A stretch of 39,647 nucleotides of DNA from the NCBI GenBank assembly GCA_028291345.1, contig JAQGIF010000124.1, positions 1 through 39,647 of the forward strand, written 5' to 3'. Positions 22,356-31,739 of the stretch are shown here, one piece after another. The DNA is from Rhodospirillales bacterium (GTDB lineage: Bacteria > Pseudomonadota > Alphaproteobacteria > BOG-932 > Roseiterribacteraceae). Below the pieces are notes generated by a model that worked only from the letters and a program-made list of their open reading frames with translations, did no database searches and had not been told where the DNA came from. A program made the translations under genes and the position numbers. Each line of letters starts with the position of its first letter. The stretch's first letter is position 1.

Positions 22356-25292
22356 TCATCGGACGATTTCTTCGTACCGTCGGCGGGACGCGGCGAGAAT
22401 GGAATCCAGTATGGTTTCGGCCTGCGCGAAGTCAACGTCCTGATCGTCGGCGATGCCGGTGGCGCGGGCGACCTCGCGTGCCAGCAGCGCCTTGATCGCG
22501 GCGGGCGCGGCGTCCGGATCGAGCGCATTTTGCGTCGTCAGCCGGACCAGCCCCTGGATGCGCCAAGCAAGCCGCACGGCGCGCGACAGGTCGGCGGCGG
22601 CCTCTGCGGTTATCAGCCCTTTCGCGGCCAGCCGGTCGATCGCGACGGCGGTTTCCGTCGTCAATAGGCCGGGATCGCGATGGGCTTCTCGCAACAGCAG
22701 GTACTGAACAGCGAATTCGATATCGACCAGGCCGCCGGGGACATATTTGAAGTTCCAGCGGTTGCGCGGCGGGTGCTGCTCGGCGATACGCCGGCGCATG
22801 TCGACGACGTCGGCGAGCAGCTTCGCCGGTTCGCGGGGCGCGGTCAGCGTGTCGCGGATCACATCGGCGATCGCATTGACGCAGCCGCGCGGCCCGGCGA
22901 CCGCGCGGGCGCGGGTCAGCGCCATATGCTCCCAGGTCCAGGCGCTCGCGGCCTGATAGGTCCAGAACGCCTCGAACGCAGCGGCCACCGGGCCGGCCTC
23001 GCCGGAGGGCCGCAGCCGCAGATCGACGTCATAGAGCCGCCCTTCGGCCATCGGCGCGGTGATCGCGGCGATCAGCCTTTGGGTCAGGCGGATATAATAA
23101 ACCTGGGCGTCCAGCTGCCGCTCTCCGTCCGAGACGGCGCCCTCGGGTGCGTCATAGATGGTCACGAGGTCGAGGTCGGACGAAAAGGACATCAATTTCC
23201 CGCCGAGCCGCCCGAACGCGACCACGGTGAAGCCACCTCCGGGCACTCGCCCATGCCGGCGTTCGAATTCCGCCTCCACCAGCGGCAGCAGACGGACAAG
23301 GGCGGTCTCGGCGATGGCGGCGAGGAAATGGCCCGCCGCCTCGCCGTCGCTGACCGATTCCAGCACATGCACACCGGCCTGGAATTTGCGCCCCGCCACC
23401 CAGCGGCGCAGGCGGACCAGCGCATCCTCATAGTCGCGGGCGATCTCCAGCGCGCGGTTCAGGTCGACGAGCAATGCCGCCGCATCGGGCAGAGGTGCGA
23501 AGAAATCCGCCGTCAGAAGTTCGTCGAACAAAGCCGGGTTCTGGCCGAGCTGTTCGGCCAATGCCGGCGCCATCCCCATGATGCGGCCGACCAAGCCGAG
23601 GAATTGGCGGTTCTCAGCCAGCAGCGACAGCAGCATGACCCCGGCTGGGATGGCGGACAGGAAGGCGTCGAAGCGGATGAAGGCGGCATCGGGTTCCGCC
23701 GTGGCGGCCAGCGCGCTCAGCAGGCCCGGCGTCAGCTTGGTCAGGATCTCCCGCGCCCGCTCGCTGCGGGTGGCGCGGTAGCGCCCATGGTGCCAGCCGC
23801 GAATGGCCGCGGCGATGCTGCTGACATTCTTGTAGCCGAGTTCAGTCAAGGTCGTGAGCGTGTCCGGGTCGTCCTCGACGCCGGTGAACACCAGGCTGCC
23901 CGGCCCCGATAGCGAGGGCGATTTTTCGAAAAGGGCGGAAAAGCGGTCGTGCACGCGGGTGAGGTGGCTGCCAAGTTCCTGCAGGAATGCCGGCCTCTCC
24001 GCGAAGCCCATGAAGGCGGCGATCCGCGCCATTCCCTCCTCGGTCGCGGGCAGCGTATGGGTCTGCTGGTCGTCGACCATCTGCAGCCGGTGCTCGACCT
24101 TGCGCAGAAAACGATAGGCGACGATCAGCTCGTCGGCGTCGTCCTTTTCTATGCGCTGGGCGGCTGCCAGCGCCCGCAAGGCGTCGCAGGTTGCCGGCGT
24201 GCGCAACGTCGTATCGCGGCCGCCGAAGATCAGCTGCTGGGTCTGGGCATAGAATTCGATCTCGCGGATACCGCCGCGCCCAAGCTTGATGTTGTGGCCG
24301 AGCAGCCCGGCGTTGTCCGGCTTCAGCTTGTGCTGGTTGATCTGGCGCTTGATCGAATGGATGTCCTCGATCGCCGCGAAATCGAGATTCCGCCGCCAGA
24401 TCCATGGCTCTAGGAAGGCGAACAAAGCCTTGCCGGCAGCGGTATCGCCGACCAGCTGGCGGGCCTTGATCATCGCCGCGCGCTCCCAATTCTGGCCCAG
24501 GCTGCCGTAATAGACCTCCGCCGCCGCCAGCGAAACAGCGAGCGGGGTCGCCGACGGATCGGGCCGCAGCCGCAAGTCTGTACGGAACACATAGCCGTCG
24601 CCGGTGCGTTCCTCCATGACGCGGACCAGCGCGCGCGCGAGCCGGGTGAACTCCACGCCGATGTCATTATGTCGGCTGTGCGTAGGGCCACCTTGGGTGT
24701 GGTCGTAGAAGACGACGAGGTCGATATCGCTCGAATAGTTCAACTCATAGGCGCCGAGCTTGCCCATCCCGAGAATGACCAGCCCTTTTCCGTCGCTCGG
24801 CAGCATGGCGAAGGCAGGTGTCGCCAGGAGATGGGCGACTGCGCGGTCGAGCGTAACCTGGGCGATTCTCGACAGCGCGCCGGTGACGGATTCGAGCGGC
24901 CAGATGCCGGCGATGTCGGCGAGGGCGGCGAGCAGCGCGGTTTTGCGCTTGGCCCGGCGCAGCGCCTTCATGACAGCCGGCGTCGGTAGTTCCAAGACCG
25001 GCAGCGCCGTCAGTTCGGCGACAAGGCGGTCGAGCGTCGTCTCCGCGCCGTTTTCGACGATGTCGCGGACGAATTCGATATTGCCGACCAGCTCCTGCGT
25101 CAGGAAAGGGCTGTTCGAGAAGATCGACCGCAGGAGCGCGCCGGTCGCCGGGTCGGCCAGGGCTTCGCGGGCGAATTCGATGATTTCCGCGTCGCCGCCG
25201 GTCTCGGCGCGCTCCTGCCATTGTTCTTCGCCGCGCCTGACAGACAGGCGGTCATTCGTATGTGGTAGGGTATCGGAGAGAATCGTGATCAT
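22356..25292 (-). CDS. glnE: bifunctional glutamine synthetase adenylyltransferase/deadenylylase
   Basis: The 978-residue protein adds AMP to, and removes it from, glutamine synthetase in answer to nitrogen state through PII. It has two nucleotidyltransferase domains: amino-terminal deadenylylase with GMGKLGAYELNYSSDIDLVV, and carboxyl adenylylase with FGRLGGKLMSFSSDLDLVTI. Each carries the metal-binding DxD. KLGRGGIREIEFYAQTQQLI and PGGLVDIEFAVQYLLL are the characteristic motifs following each domain. The length matches alphaproteobacterial GlnE. Divergent from the AsmA-like gene, with only 91 bases between the two starts. Confidence 0.95.
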   Translation of the reverse strand: MITILSDTLPHTNDRLSVRRGEEQWQERAETGGDAEIIEFAREALADPATGALLRSIFSNSPFLTQELVGNIEFVRDIVENGAETTLDRLVAELTALPVLELPTPAVMKALRRAKRKTALLAALADIAGIWPLESVTGALSRIAQVTLDRAVAHLLATPAFAMLPSDGKGLVILGMGKLGAYELNYSSDIDLVVFYDHTQGGPTHSRHNDIGVEFTRLARALVRVMEERTGDGYVFRTDLRLRPDPSATPLAVSLAAAEVYYGSLGQNWERAAMIKARQLVGDTAAGKALFAFLEPWIWRRNLDFAAIEDIHSIKRQINQHKLKPDNAGLLGHNIKLGRGGIREIEFYAQTQQLIFGGRDTTLRTPATCDALRALAAAQRIEKDDADELIVAYRFLRKVEHRLQMVDDQQTHTLPATEEGMARIAAFMGFAERPAFLQELGSHLTRVHDRFSALFEKSPSLSGPGSLVFTGVEDDPDTLTTLTELGYKNVSSIAAAIRGWHHGRYRATRSERAREILTKLTPGLLSALAATAEPDAAFIRFDAFLSAIPAGVMLLSLLAENRQFLGLVGRIMGMAPALAEQLGQNPALFDELLTADFFAPLPDAAALLVDLNRALEIARDYEDALVRLRRWVAGRKFQAGVHVLESVSDGEAAGHFLAAIAETALVRLLPLVEAEFERRHGRVPGGGFTVVAFGRLGGKLMSFSSDLDLVTIYDAPEGAVSDGERQLDAQVYYIRLTQRLIAAITAPMAEGRLYDVDLRLRPSGEAGPVAAAFEAFWTYQAASAWTWEHMALTRARAVAGPRGCVNAIADVIRDTLTAPREPAKLLADVVDMRRRIAEQHPPRNRWNFKYVPGGLVDIEFAVQYLLLREAHRDPGLLTTETAVAIDRLAAKGLITAEAAADLSRAVRLAWRIQGLVRLTTQNALDPDAAPAAIKALLAREVARATGIADDQDVDFAQAETILDSILAASRRRYEEIVR

Positions 25293-25329
25293 GACTGCTT
25301 TAAATTGGAGCGCGAGTGCGTCGGCCCTA

Positions 25330-25369
25330 TAACCTTATGTTCTGTAATCTTATGGCCGGTAACCTCATG
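25330..25369 (+). repeat. three direct 10-base repeats at 15-base period, with a possible leader ORF
   Basis: TAACCTTATG, TAATCTTATG and TAACCTCATG begin at 25330, 25345 and 25360, exactly 15 bases apart. The three ATGs are in one frame and open a 16-codon reading frame (MFCNLMAGNLMIARAL, 25337-25387) whose TGA overlaps the ATG of the AsmA-like gene (ATGA). This could be a leader peptide coupling translation of the large gene, or simply a small tandem duplication. No strong ribosome binding site is seen. Confidence 0.4.
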
Positions 25370-25383
25370 ATAGCCCGGGCCTT

Positions 25384-28300
25384 ATGATATACCGGGCCGC
25401 GCGTATTCTGCTCGAAATCGTGGGTATCGCCGTCGGCGGCGTTCTGGTGATCGCCGCGATTGCGATATGGCGCCTTTCGACCGCTCCGGTCGAGGCGCAT
25501 GTCATCCAGCCTTATCTCGAACAGGCGGTCAACGATGCGCATCTCGGGTTTGCGGTGAAATTGACCAACGCAAAGATCGAATGGCACCGGTTCCGGCCCG
25601 TGCTCGGCCTTCATTTCCAGGGCGTCAGCGTCACCGGCCAGGGCGGCGAGCATGTCGGCGCGTTCAAGGACGGCACGCTGGGCATATCGGCACGAGACCT
25701 GCTGTTCGGCAGGATCAGCGTCATCGAAATCGACATCCGACAGCCCGAAATCACCATCGTCCGCGACAAGGCCGATCACTTCTCCCTCCAGGTCGGTCAT
25801 CCCCAGGCGGGCGGTGAAGATACCGATTTCAAGGCGATGCTCGAGGGATTCGTCGAGCAACCGAACGACAGCAGTCAGTTCGGCCGGCTGCGGCGGGTGC
25901 GTCTGGTCGACGGGCGGGTTGTGGTCAACGACCAGAAGCTTGGGGTGACCTGGACGGCACCCAGGGTCGATATCGATTTAGGACGGACCGCGGCCGAGGC
26001 GACGGCACGGATCGACATATCGCTCGATCTGTCCCACCAGACCGCTCGCCTTGCCGGTCTGGCCCGCTACGCCCACGCCGACGGAAAGACCACCCTCTCG
26101 CTCAACGTCAGTAATTTCGACGCGGCGGCGGCCGCACCCTTCGCTCAGATACTGGCGCCCATGGCGGCCCTGGCTGTTCCTGTGGCGGGTCAGGTGCATG
26201 CGGTGATCGACAGGAGCGGAAATCTCGCCAGCGGCGATGCCGATCTCAATGGTGAGCAGGGGCGGCTGGTATTGCCGGCCTATTATCCCGATCCGCTGGC
26301 GATCCGCTCGATGGGCCTGAAGGTTCATTTCACCAGCGCCCCACAAATGCTCGTGCTGGACCGGATGGCCATCGAACTGGGCGATGCGCGGCTATCCGTG
26401 TCGGGGACCGGGAAATTCGACGGGCCCGCGGTGGCGATCGATGCGCGTGCGGACATTACCGGATTGCCGCTGGCGCGGTTCGGCGCTGTCTGGCCGCATG
26501 GCATGGCGGATGGCGGGCGAGATTGGGTCACAACGCATATTCCCGATGGGATCATCAACTCCGGCACCGTCCATATCGCTGCCGCAGGGCGGCCCAACGA
26601 CCCGGATTCCTTCCAGGCAACGATGGTCGACGGCGCGTTCGATTATTCCGGCATGGAAGTCCATTATTTTCCGACCTTGCCGCCGATCCGCTCGATCACA
26701 GGCCATGCGACGTTCGATGCGTCGCGGCTGGATTTGGGAATGGAGAGCGGGACGCTCGGCGATCTGGCGGTCTCGAAAGGGTCGGCTTCGATCACCGGCC
26801 TGGACAAGACCGAACAGGCGATCGATATCGGGCTGTCGCTGCAGGGTGCGGTGAAGTCTGTCCTGACCATCCTGGATATGAAGCCGCTAGGCTATGCCCA
26901 CGATCTGGGCCTTGCGCCGGAAGCCGTTGGCGGCCGCATGAATATGCGGGTCAATTTCGCCTTTCCCCTGGTCAAGTCGCTGCTGTTCAACCAGATCGCG
27001 CTCGGCGCCAAAGGGTCGCTCGAGGGTGTTTCCGCGCCTGGTGTCGTCGGGCCACGCGACGTTACGGATGGCACGCTTGCCATCGCGTTGGACAAGGCGG
27101 GCATGACCATGGACGGCGACGCGCGCCTGTCGGGTGTGCCTGTCGGGTTCAGCTGGCGTGAGTCGTTCCTGGCAACCGATAAGGTGCGCAGCCGCATCTC
27201 GTTTCATGCCGAGCCGGACGACGCCGATCGCGTGGCGCTGGCGATCCTGCCGCCCGACCCGGTGCTCATCAAGGGCAAGATATTGGTCAAGGGCGATGTC
27301 ACCATCGATCGTTCGCACACCACGACCCTTGACGCGACGGCCGACCTAAAGGCGGCGGATATCGCTATCGAGAAATTTGGTCTGCGCAAGGCGGGCGGGG
27401 ACGCCGGTACGGCCGATCTGTCGTTCGTCTTCGATGGCGATGCGCTAAGGCGGATACCGCGCCTGAAGATCGTCTCTACCGGTTTGAATATATCCGGCGC
27501 CGCCGACCTCGCCCCGGACGGGTCGCTGCAGCACGCCGTCGTTTCACGCCTGACCGACCAGCGGAACGATTTCGCCCTGACCGCTGATGCCAAGCCTATG
27601 GCCGATGGCAAGCCGGGCACCGATGCCAAGCCCGGCAATCCGCGAGCATACGCCATCTCGATCAAAGGCGTTCAGTTCGACGCCACGGCGCTGTTGGCAG
27701 GCAAGTCGTCCGGCGGACCGCCGACCCATACACCGCGGATCGATCTCACCCTCGCCCTCGACCATGTACTGACAGGACCCACGGCCAGGCTCGATGCTGT
27801 CGGTGGTACGGCCACGCTGTCGGGCGGCCGTCTCGACAGGGCCGATATCAAGGCGGTGGCGGGCCGACCGTTGACGCTCACCTATCTTCCGAGCGGTGAC
27901 GTTATCGCGCTGCATTTCGCGGCGGACGATGCAGGCGCTGCACTTGCCGATCTCGGGCTGACGCGCGGCGTGCGTGGCGGCACGATGCGGCTGGACGGTA
28001 CGACCGATCCGGGAGGGCGGGGACCCTGGCTGACGACGGGAACGCTGGATATCCGCAATTTCCGTCTCACCGATGCGCCGATCGCCGCCCGACTGGTGAA
28101 CGCCGTCTCGCCCACGGGGTTCGTCGATCTGCTGTCCGGGCAGGGGTTGGGCGTCGATCACCTGAGCGCCGAGATGGATTATGTCGATGGGAAGATCACG
28201 TTTCGCAACGGCCGATCGACGGGTGCGCTCGGCATCAGCTTCGAAGGCGATATTGATCTGGCGGGCGACCGCGTTGCGCTGAAAGGTACGGTGGTGCCGG

Positions 28301-28572
28301 TCGATACATTGAACCGGATCGTTGCCGCAATCCCGCTGATCGGCGATGTGCTGACCGGCGGAAACCGTGGCGGATTCATCGGCTGGACCTATTCGGTCAC
28401 GGGCAGCCCGAACGATCCGCAGGTTTCCGTCAATCCGCTGTCGATGTTCGCATTGGGTTTCTTGCGTAATCTCTTTTTCCTGGGGCCCAGCGAACCCGAA
28501 CCGACCAGCCAGGCGCCGCCTCCCGCGCCCGCGCAACCTTCGGCTGAGGATAAAAGCCCGACGGCGAATTGA
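25384..28572 (+). CDS. AsmA-like/YhdP-family envelope protein (DUF3971)
   Basis: The 1062-residue protein has a cytoplasmic tip, one membrane helix (VGIAVGGVLVIAAIAIWRL, about 13-31) and a very long periplasmic part of repeated beta segments. It ends with the AsmA-type carboxyl region (FRLTDAPIAARLVNAVSPTG, LSAEMDYVDGKITFRNGRST, GFIGWTYSVTGSPNDPQVSV) and a Pro-rich tail. Members of this superfamily (AsmA, TamB, YhdP) are thought to form grooves that carry phospholipids to the outer membrane. A short DAKPMADGKPGTDAKPG repeat (near 740) is an unusual low-complexity insert. The ATG overlaps the stop of a possible leader ORF. Divergent from glnE. Confidence 0.85.
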   Translation: MIYRAARILLEIVGIAVGGVLVIAAIAIWRLSTAPVEAHVIQPYLEQAVNDAHLGFAVKLTNAKIEWHRFRPVLGLHFQGVSVTGQGGEHVGAFKDGTLGISARDLLFGRISVIEIDIRQPEITIVRDKADHFSLQVGHPQAGGEDTDFKAMLEGFVEQPNDSSQFGRLRRVRLVDGRVVVNDQKLGVTWTAPRVDIDLGRTAAEATARIDISLDLSHQTARLAGLARYAHADGKTTLSLNVSNFDAAAAAPFAQILAPMAALAVPVAGQVHAVIDRSGNLASGDADLNGEQGRLVLPAYYPDPLAIRSMGLKVHFTSAPQMLVLDRMAIELGDARLSVSGTGKFDGPAVAIDARADITGLPLARFGAVWPHGMADGGRDWVTTHIPDGIINSGTVHIAAAGRPNDPDSFQATMVDGAFDYSGMEVHYFPTLPPIRSITGHATFDASRLDLGMESGTLGDLAVSKGSASITGLDKTEQAIDIGLSLQGAVKSVLTILDMKPLGYAHDLGLAPEAVGGRMNMRVNFAFPLVKSLLFNQIALGAKGSLEGVSAPGVVGPRDVTDGTLAIALDKAGMTMDGDARLSGVPVGFSWRESFLATDKVRSRISFHAEPDDADRVALAILPPDPVLIKGKILVKGDVTIDRSHTTTLDATADLKAADIAIEKFGLRKAGGDAGTADLSFVFDGDALRRIPRLKIVSTGLNISGAADLAPDGSLQHAVVSRLTDQRNDFALTADAKPMADGKPGTDAKPGNPRAYAISIKGVQFDATALLAGKSSGGPPTHTPRIDLTLALDHVLTGPTARLDAVGGTATLSGGRLDRADIKAVAGRPLTLTYLPSGDVIALHFAADDAGAALADLGLTRGVRGGTMRLDGTTDPGGRGPWLTTGTLDIRNFRLTDAPIAARLVNAVSPTGFVDLLSGQGLGVDHLSAEMDYVDGKITFRNGRSTGALGISFEGDIDLAGDRVALKGTVVPVDTLNRIVAAIPLIGDVLTGGNRGGFIGWTYSVTGSPNDPQVSVNPLSMFALGFLRNLFFLGPSEPEPTSQAPPPAPAQPSAEDKSPTAN

Positions 28573-28639
28573 CGCTTTCGGTTCGGCCGCCGGGTGGCTA
28601 CGGTGATAGAGTAACTGCCGTCGAACCTAGAGAGAGCGT

Positions 28640-29578
28640 ATGAGAGCCGTCCGTTGCAGCCATGGCAAAGTCGGAGTGGTCCATGTCGATCCGCCGCAAG
28701 GTGAGGGGGTGCGTGTCAAGATCGCCGCCGCCGGTATTTGCGGTTCCGACCTTCATCTGATTTCGCTCGGCTTCCCGATTCCTGGAACGTTCGGGCATGA
28801 AATGTCCGGCGTCACCGAGAACGGCACACCGGTGGCGATCGAGCCGCTGGCGGTCTGCGGTGTGTGCCCGGCCTGCGTGTCGGGCGCCTATAATCATTGC
28901 GCCCTGGGGTCGGGCAGCTTCACCTTGGGTGTCGGGAAAGATGGCGGAATGGCCGATGAAATGATCGTGCCGGCGCGCTGTTTGGTCCCATTGCCCTCGG
29001 GCTTGCCGACCGCCGACGCCTGTCTCGCCGAACCGCTGGCAGTCGCGGTGCACGGGATCGCGATGATCGGGCTCAAGCCTGCCGAGCGGGTGGCGATCGT
29101 CGGCGGCGGCTCAATCGGGCTCTGTGCAGTGGCGGTGGCGCGCCAGATCACGCCGCATGTCGCGCTCTCGGCTCGCTATGACAGCCAACGCGCGGCGGGC
29201 GAGCGTCTGGGAGCATCCCAGCCTAGCGGCGAATATGACGTCGTCATCGATTGCGCAGGCACGTCGGCCTCAATGATCGATGCGGTCCGCCTCTGCCGCA
29301 TCGGTGCGTCTTTGCTGATGTTGGCCACCTATTGGGAAGGGCTGACCCTGCCGGCTTTCGAGGTTTCGGCGAAGGAACTGCACATCCGCAGCTCCGCCAG
29401 CTACGCAAGGCATGGCGCGGTGCGCGACATCGATATCGCTGCGGCGATCCTGGCGCGTAACCCGGCGATCGCCTCCAGCATCATCACCCACCGCATGCCG
29501 CTCGATGCGGCGATCGACGCCTTCGCCATAGCGGGCGACCGTGCATCAGGCGCCATAAAGGTCGTGCTGACGCCGTAA
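28640..29578 (+). CDS. zinc-dependent medium-chain alcohol dehydrogenase
   Basis: The 312-residue protein is a compact MDR enzyme. Catalytic zinc ligands are in GICGSDLH and FGHEMSG. The structural zinc cysteines appear as CGVCPACVSGAYNHC. The Rossmann glycines are in VAIVGGGSIGLCAVAVA. It is shorter than the usual 340-360 residues, with a trimmed cofactor domain, but no frame break is seen. GAGAGAGCGT lies before the ATG. It begins the catabolic row that continues with the racemase 23 bases later, so probably one operon. Substrate not known. Confidence 0.85.
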   Translation: MRAVRCSHGKVGVVHVDPPQGEGVRVKIAAAGICGSDLHLISLGFPIPGTFGHEMSGVTENGTPVAIEPLAVCGVCPACVSGAYNHCALGSGSFTLGVGKDGGMADEMIVPARCLVPLPSGLPTADACLAEPLAVAVHGIAMIGLKPAERVAIVGGGSIGLCAVAVARQITPHVALSARYDSQRAAGERLGASQPSGEYDVVIDCAGTSASMIDAVRLCRIGASLLMLATYWEGLTLPAFEVSAKELHIRSSASYARHGAVRDIDIAAAILARNPAIASSIITHRMPLDAAIDAFAIAGDRASGAIKVVLTP

Positions 29579-29601
29579 ACAAAGCAATCTGGGGAAGCCG
29601 C

Positions 29602-30414
29602 ATGAAAATCTGTGTCGTCAACATCATACCGGTGCCGGAGGAATATCTGGCGGTCTCGCGTGCCAATGTCGAAAATTGCTGCCGGCGGGTGCTACATGCC
29701 GATACGCAGATCGTCTTCCGTGCGCCCAAATTGGGCATAAGCCTGGGCACTGACGGTCTCGAATATCACCGCAACCCCTACTACGAATTTCTGATCGCTG
29801 GGGCCGTTGTCGACACGATCGTGGCGGCGGAGAGCGAAGGGTTCGACGCCTTCGTCATCAATTGCTTCGACGATCCCGGGTTGAAGCAGGTTCGGTCGCT
29901 GGTCGAGACGCCGGTTTTCGGCCTGGTTGAACCGACCTTTCACTGGGCGGCGCAGCTGGGCGCCAAATTCGGCGCGCTGGTGCCGGATATGCCGGGGCAG
30001 GTGTCCTATGTCACGCGGCAGATAGAACAGCTGGGCCTCGCCCACCGGCTGATTCCGAACGGTGTACGCGCCGAGCGGAAGCGGTTCGTCGATAGTTTCA
30101 GCGAGGCGCTGAATGATACGCAGCCGATGATAGAGCGTCTGAAGGCCCAGGCGCGTGAGATGGTGGATGAAGGCGCCGACGTGATCGTGGTGGCATGCGG
30201 CGGCCTCGGCCAGATTTGCGGCAATGCCGGGTTCCACACGCTGGACCATCGCGGCGCGCTGATCCCGGTGGTCAATCCCCTGACGACCGCGGTCAAGACG
30301 GCAGAAATGGCGGTCGGGATGGGCAAAGGGCTGGGCTATCAAATGCCCAGCCGCATCCATGCCGGGACGCGGCTGTCAGCGGAAGATCGGGAAAGATTCA
30401 AGGCGGCATTTTAA
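29602..30414 (+). CDS. Asp/Glu/hydantoin racemase-family protein
   Basis: The 270-residue protein has the two-cysteine active site of the cofactor-independent racemase superfamily: C88 in VINCFDDPGL and C199 in VVACGGLGQ. VNPLTTAVKTAEMA is another family landmark. Besides hydantoin racemases, the superfamily contains maleate isomerases and arylmalonate decarboxylases, so the reaction may be isomerisation or decarboxylation of a pathway intermediate. It follows the alcohol dehydrogenase closely and converges on the NTF2-like gene, overlapping it by 4 bases at the stops. Confidence 0.8.
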   Translation: MKICVVNIIPVPEEYLAVSRANVENCCRRVLHADTQIVFRAPKLGISLGTDGLEYHRNPYYEFLIAGAVVDTIVAAESEGFDAFVINCFDDPGLKQVRSLVETPVFGLVEPTFHWAAQLGAKFGALVPDMPGQVSYVTRQIEQLGLAHRLIPNGVRAERKRFVDSFSEALNDTQPMIERLKAQAREMVDEGADVIVVACGGLGQICGNAGFHTLDHRGALIPVVNPLTTAVKTAEMAVGMGKGLGYQMPSRIHAGTRLSAEDRERFKAAF

Positions 30415-30785
30415 GCCCGCGGTGTGTCCATGAACACGCGCAGCGTCTTGAACTTGCCGGCTTCGTCGAAACCGAAGATTTGAACGATCGTCGAGGTGAC
30501 CGGCGGACTGCCGCCGACGCCGGCCGAGACCTCGGTGATCGATGCGGCTTCATTTCCGTTCACCATGATCTTCCTCGGCACGAGGTCGATATCCCAGCCG
30601 CCGGCGACGGTATCGACGAAATATTGGTTCATCGCCGCCTTTCCCAGCACGGGCGGGCTGCCGACCGGGTCCTCAAAGCTGATATCGTCGGCGAACAAAG
30701 CGATGCGGGTCGGGACATCCTTCACTCTATAGCTGGCGAGGAAGGTTTCGATCGCGGCGGTTTTGGCCTGGTTGCTGCTGGACAT
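30411..30785 (-). CDS. NTF2-like/ketosteroid isomerase-fold protein (SnoaL-like)
   Basis: The 124-residue protein shows the cone-shaped NTF2 pattern: amino helix (AAIETFLASYRVKDVPTRIA), DDISFEDPVGSPPVLGKAAM, then long strands ending FGFDEAGKFKTLRVFMD. The fold hosts steroid isomerases, polyketide cyclases and dehydratases. ATG 30783-30785 with GAGAAAGCTTCAT before it is preferred over a GTG five codons upstream. It is divergent from the SDR gene. The 134 bases between them hold two related sequences, AATGCGTTAAGG and AATGCATTAAAGG, that could be regulator sites. Confidence 0.75.
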   Translation of the reverse strand: MSSSNQAKTAAIETFLASYRVKDVPTRIALFADDISFEDPVGSPPVLGKAAMNQYFVDTVAGGWDIDLVPRKIMVNGNEAASITEVSAGVGGSPPVTSTIVQIFGFDEAGKFKTLRVFMDTPRA

Positions 30786-30919
30786 ATGAAGCTTTCTCAC
30801 GGGCTGCTCAAAGGATGGCAGAGGCTAACCGGTTCGGGACACTCCGTTAAGACTATTAAATGCGTTAAGGCACCGCCGGGTTCGCGCGTAGTTCAATGCA
30901 TTAAAGGGAGGATATGAGA

Positions 30920-31723
30920 ATGGCAGGGACAATAGGCGGGCGATTGGAAGACAGGGTTGCCGTCGTGACCGGTGGCGGCCAGGGTGTGGGGCGCGGGATC
31001 GTGCGACGCTTCGCCCGTGAGGGCGCGACGATCCTGCTGGCGCAGCGCAATGCCGAGCAGGGCGAGGAGGTCGTGGCGGAACTGCGCGCCGAATTCGGCG
31101 TAAAGGCGGTGTATCTCAAGACGGATGTCACGGTGCGCGAGCAGGTCGATGCGATGGTCGCCGCGGCGGTCGCGCAGTTCGGCGCCATCGACATACTGGT
31201 CAATAATGCCGGGGGCAGCTTTCCCAAGCGGCTCGAGAACCATACCGACGCCGATATGGCCCAGGGCATGGACCTCAATTTTTGGTCCACATTCTGGGCC
31301 ATGCGCACGGCCTTCCCGCATATGAAGGCTAGGCAATGGGGCCGGATCATCAACCTGGGATCGCTGAACGGCGTGAATGCCCACATGTTCACCGCGCAAT
31401 ATAATATCTCGAAGGAGGCGGTGCGTGCGCTAACCCGCACGGCGGCGGTCGAGTGGGGGCCGCACGGCATCACGAGCAATGTGATCTGCCCGGCCGTCAA
31501 CAGTCCGGCTGGTGATATCTATTACGCCGCAAACCCTGAAATGCTGGAAGCCATCAAACTGCAGATCCCACGCGGCAAGCTGGGCGAGGCGGAGGCCGAT
31601 GTCGGCGGCGTCGCGGCGTTCCTGGCCAGCGACGATGCGGCCCACGTCAACGGAACAACCCAGTTCGTCGATGGCGGCTCCCACGTCAACGGCGTGGTCT
31701 GGCGGCCGGAGGTTGAGGATTGA
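30920..31723 (+). CDS. short-chain dehydrogenase/reductase (SDR)
   Basis: The 267-residue classical SDR binds NAD(P)H through TGGGQGVGRG, has NNAG, the catalytic serine in INLGSLNGV, and the YxxxK pair in QYNISKEAV. The second in-frame ATG (30920) is chosen because GGGAGG is 8 bases before it, while for the first ATG (30914) it is too close. It lies next to the alcohol dehydrogenase, racemase and NTF2-like genes. Together they look like a short pathway for a cyclic or terpenoid-like alcohol or ketone, though no substrate can be named. Confidence 0.85.
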   Translation: MAGTIGGRLEDRVAVVTGGGQGVGRGIVRRFAREGATILLAQRNAEQGEEVVAELRAEFGVKAVYLKTDVTVREQVDAMVAAAVAQFGAIDILVNNAGGSFPKRLENHTDADMAQGMDLNFWSTFWAMRTAFPHMKARQWGRIINLGSLNGVNAHMFTAQYNISKEAVRALTRTAAVEWGPHGITSNVICPAVNSPAGDIYYAANPEMLEAIKLQIPRGKLGEAEADVGGVAAFLASDDAAHVNGTTQFVDGGSHVNGVVWRPEVED

Positions 31724-31739
31724 GTCAAATGTTGCCGCC

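Noticed and set aside
22680-23912. Open frame of 410 codons on the plus strand antisense to glnE
   Set aside because: Low-complexity Gln/Arg/Gly/His-rich translation, no ribosome binding site, and lies wholly inside a conserved gene.
27544-28536. Open frame of 330 codons antisense to the AsmA-like gene
   Set aside because: Same bias artefact; no recognisable protein.
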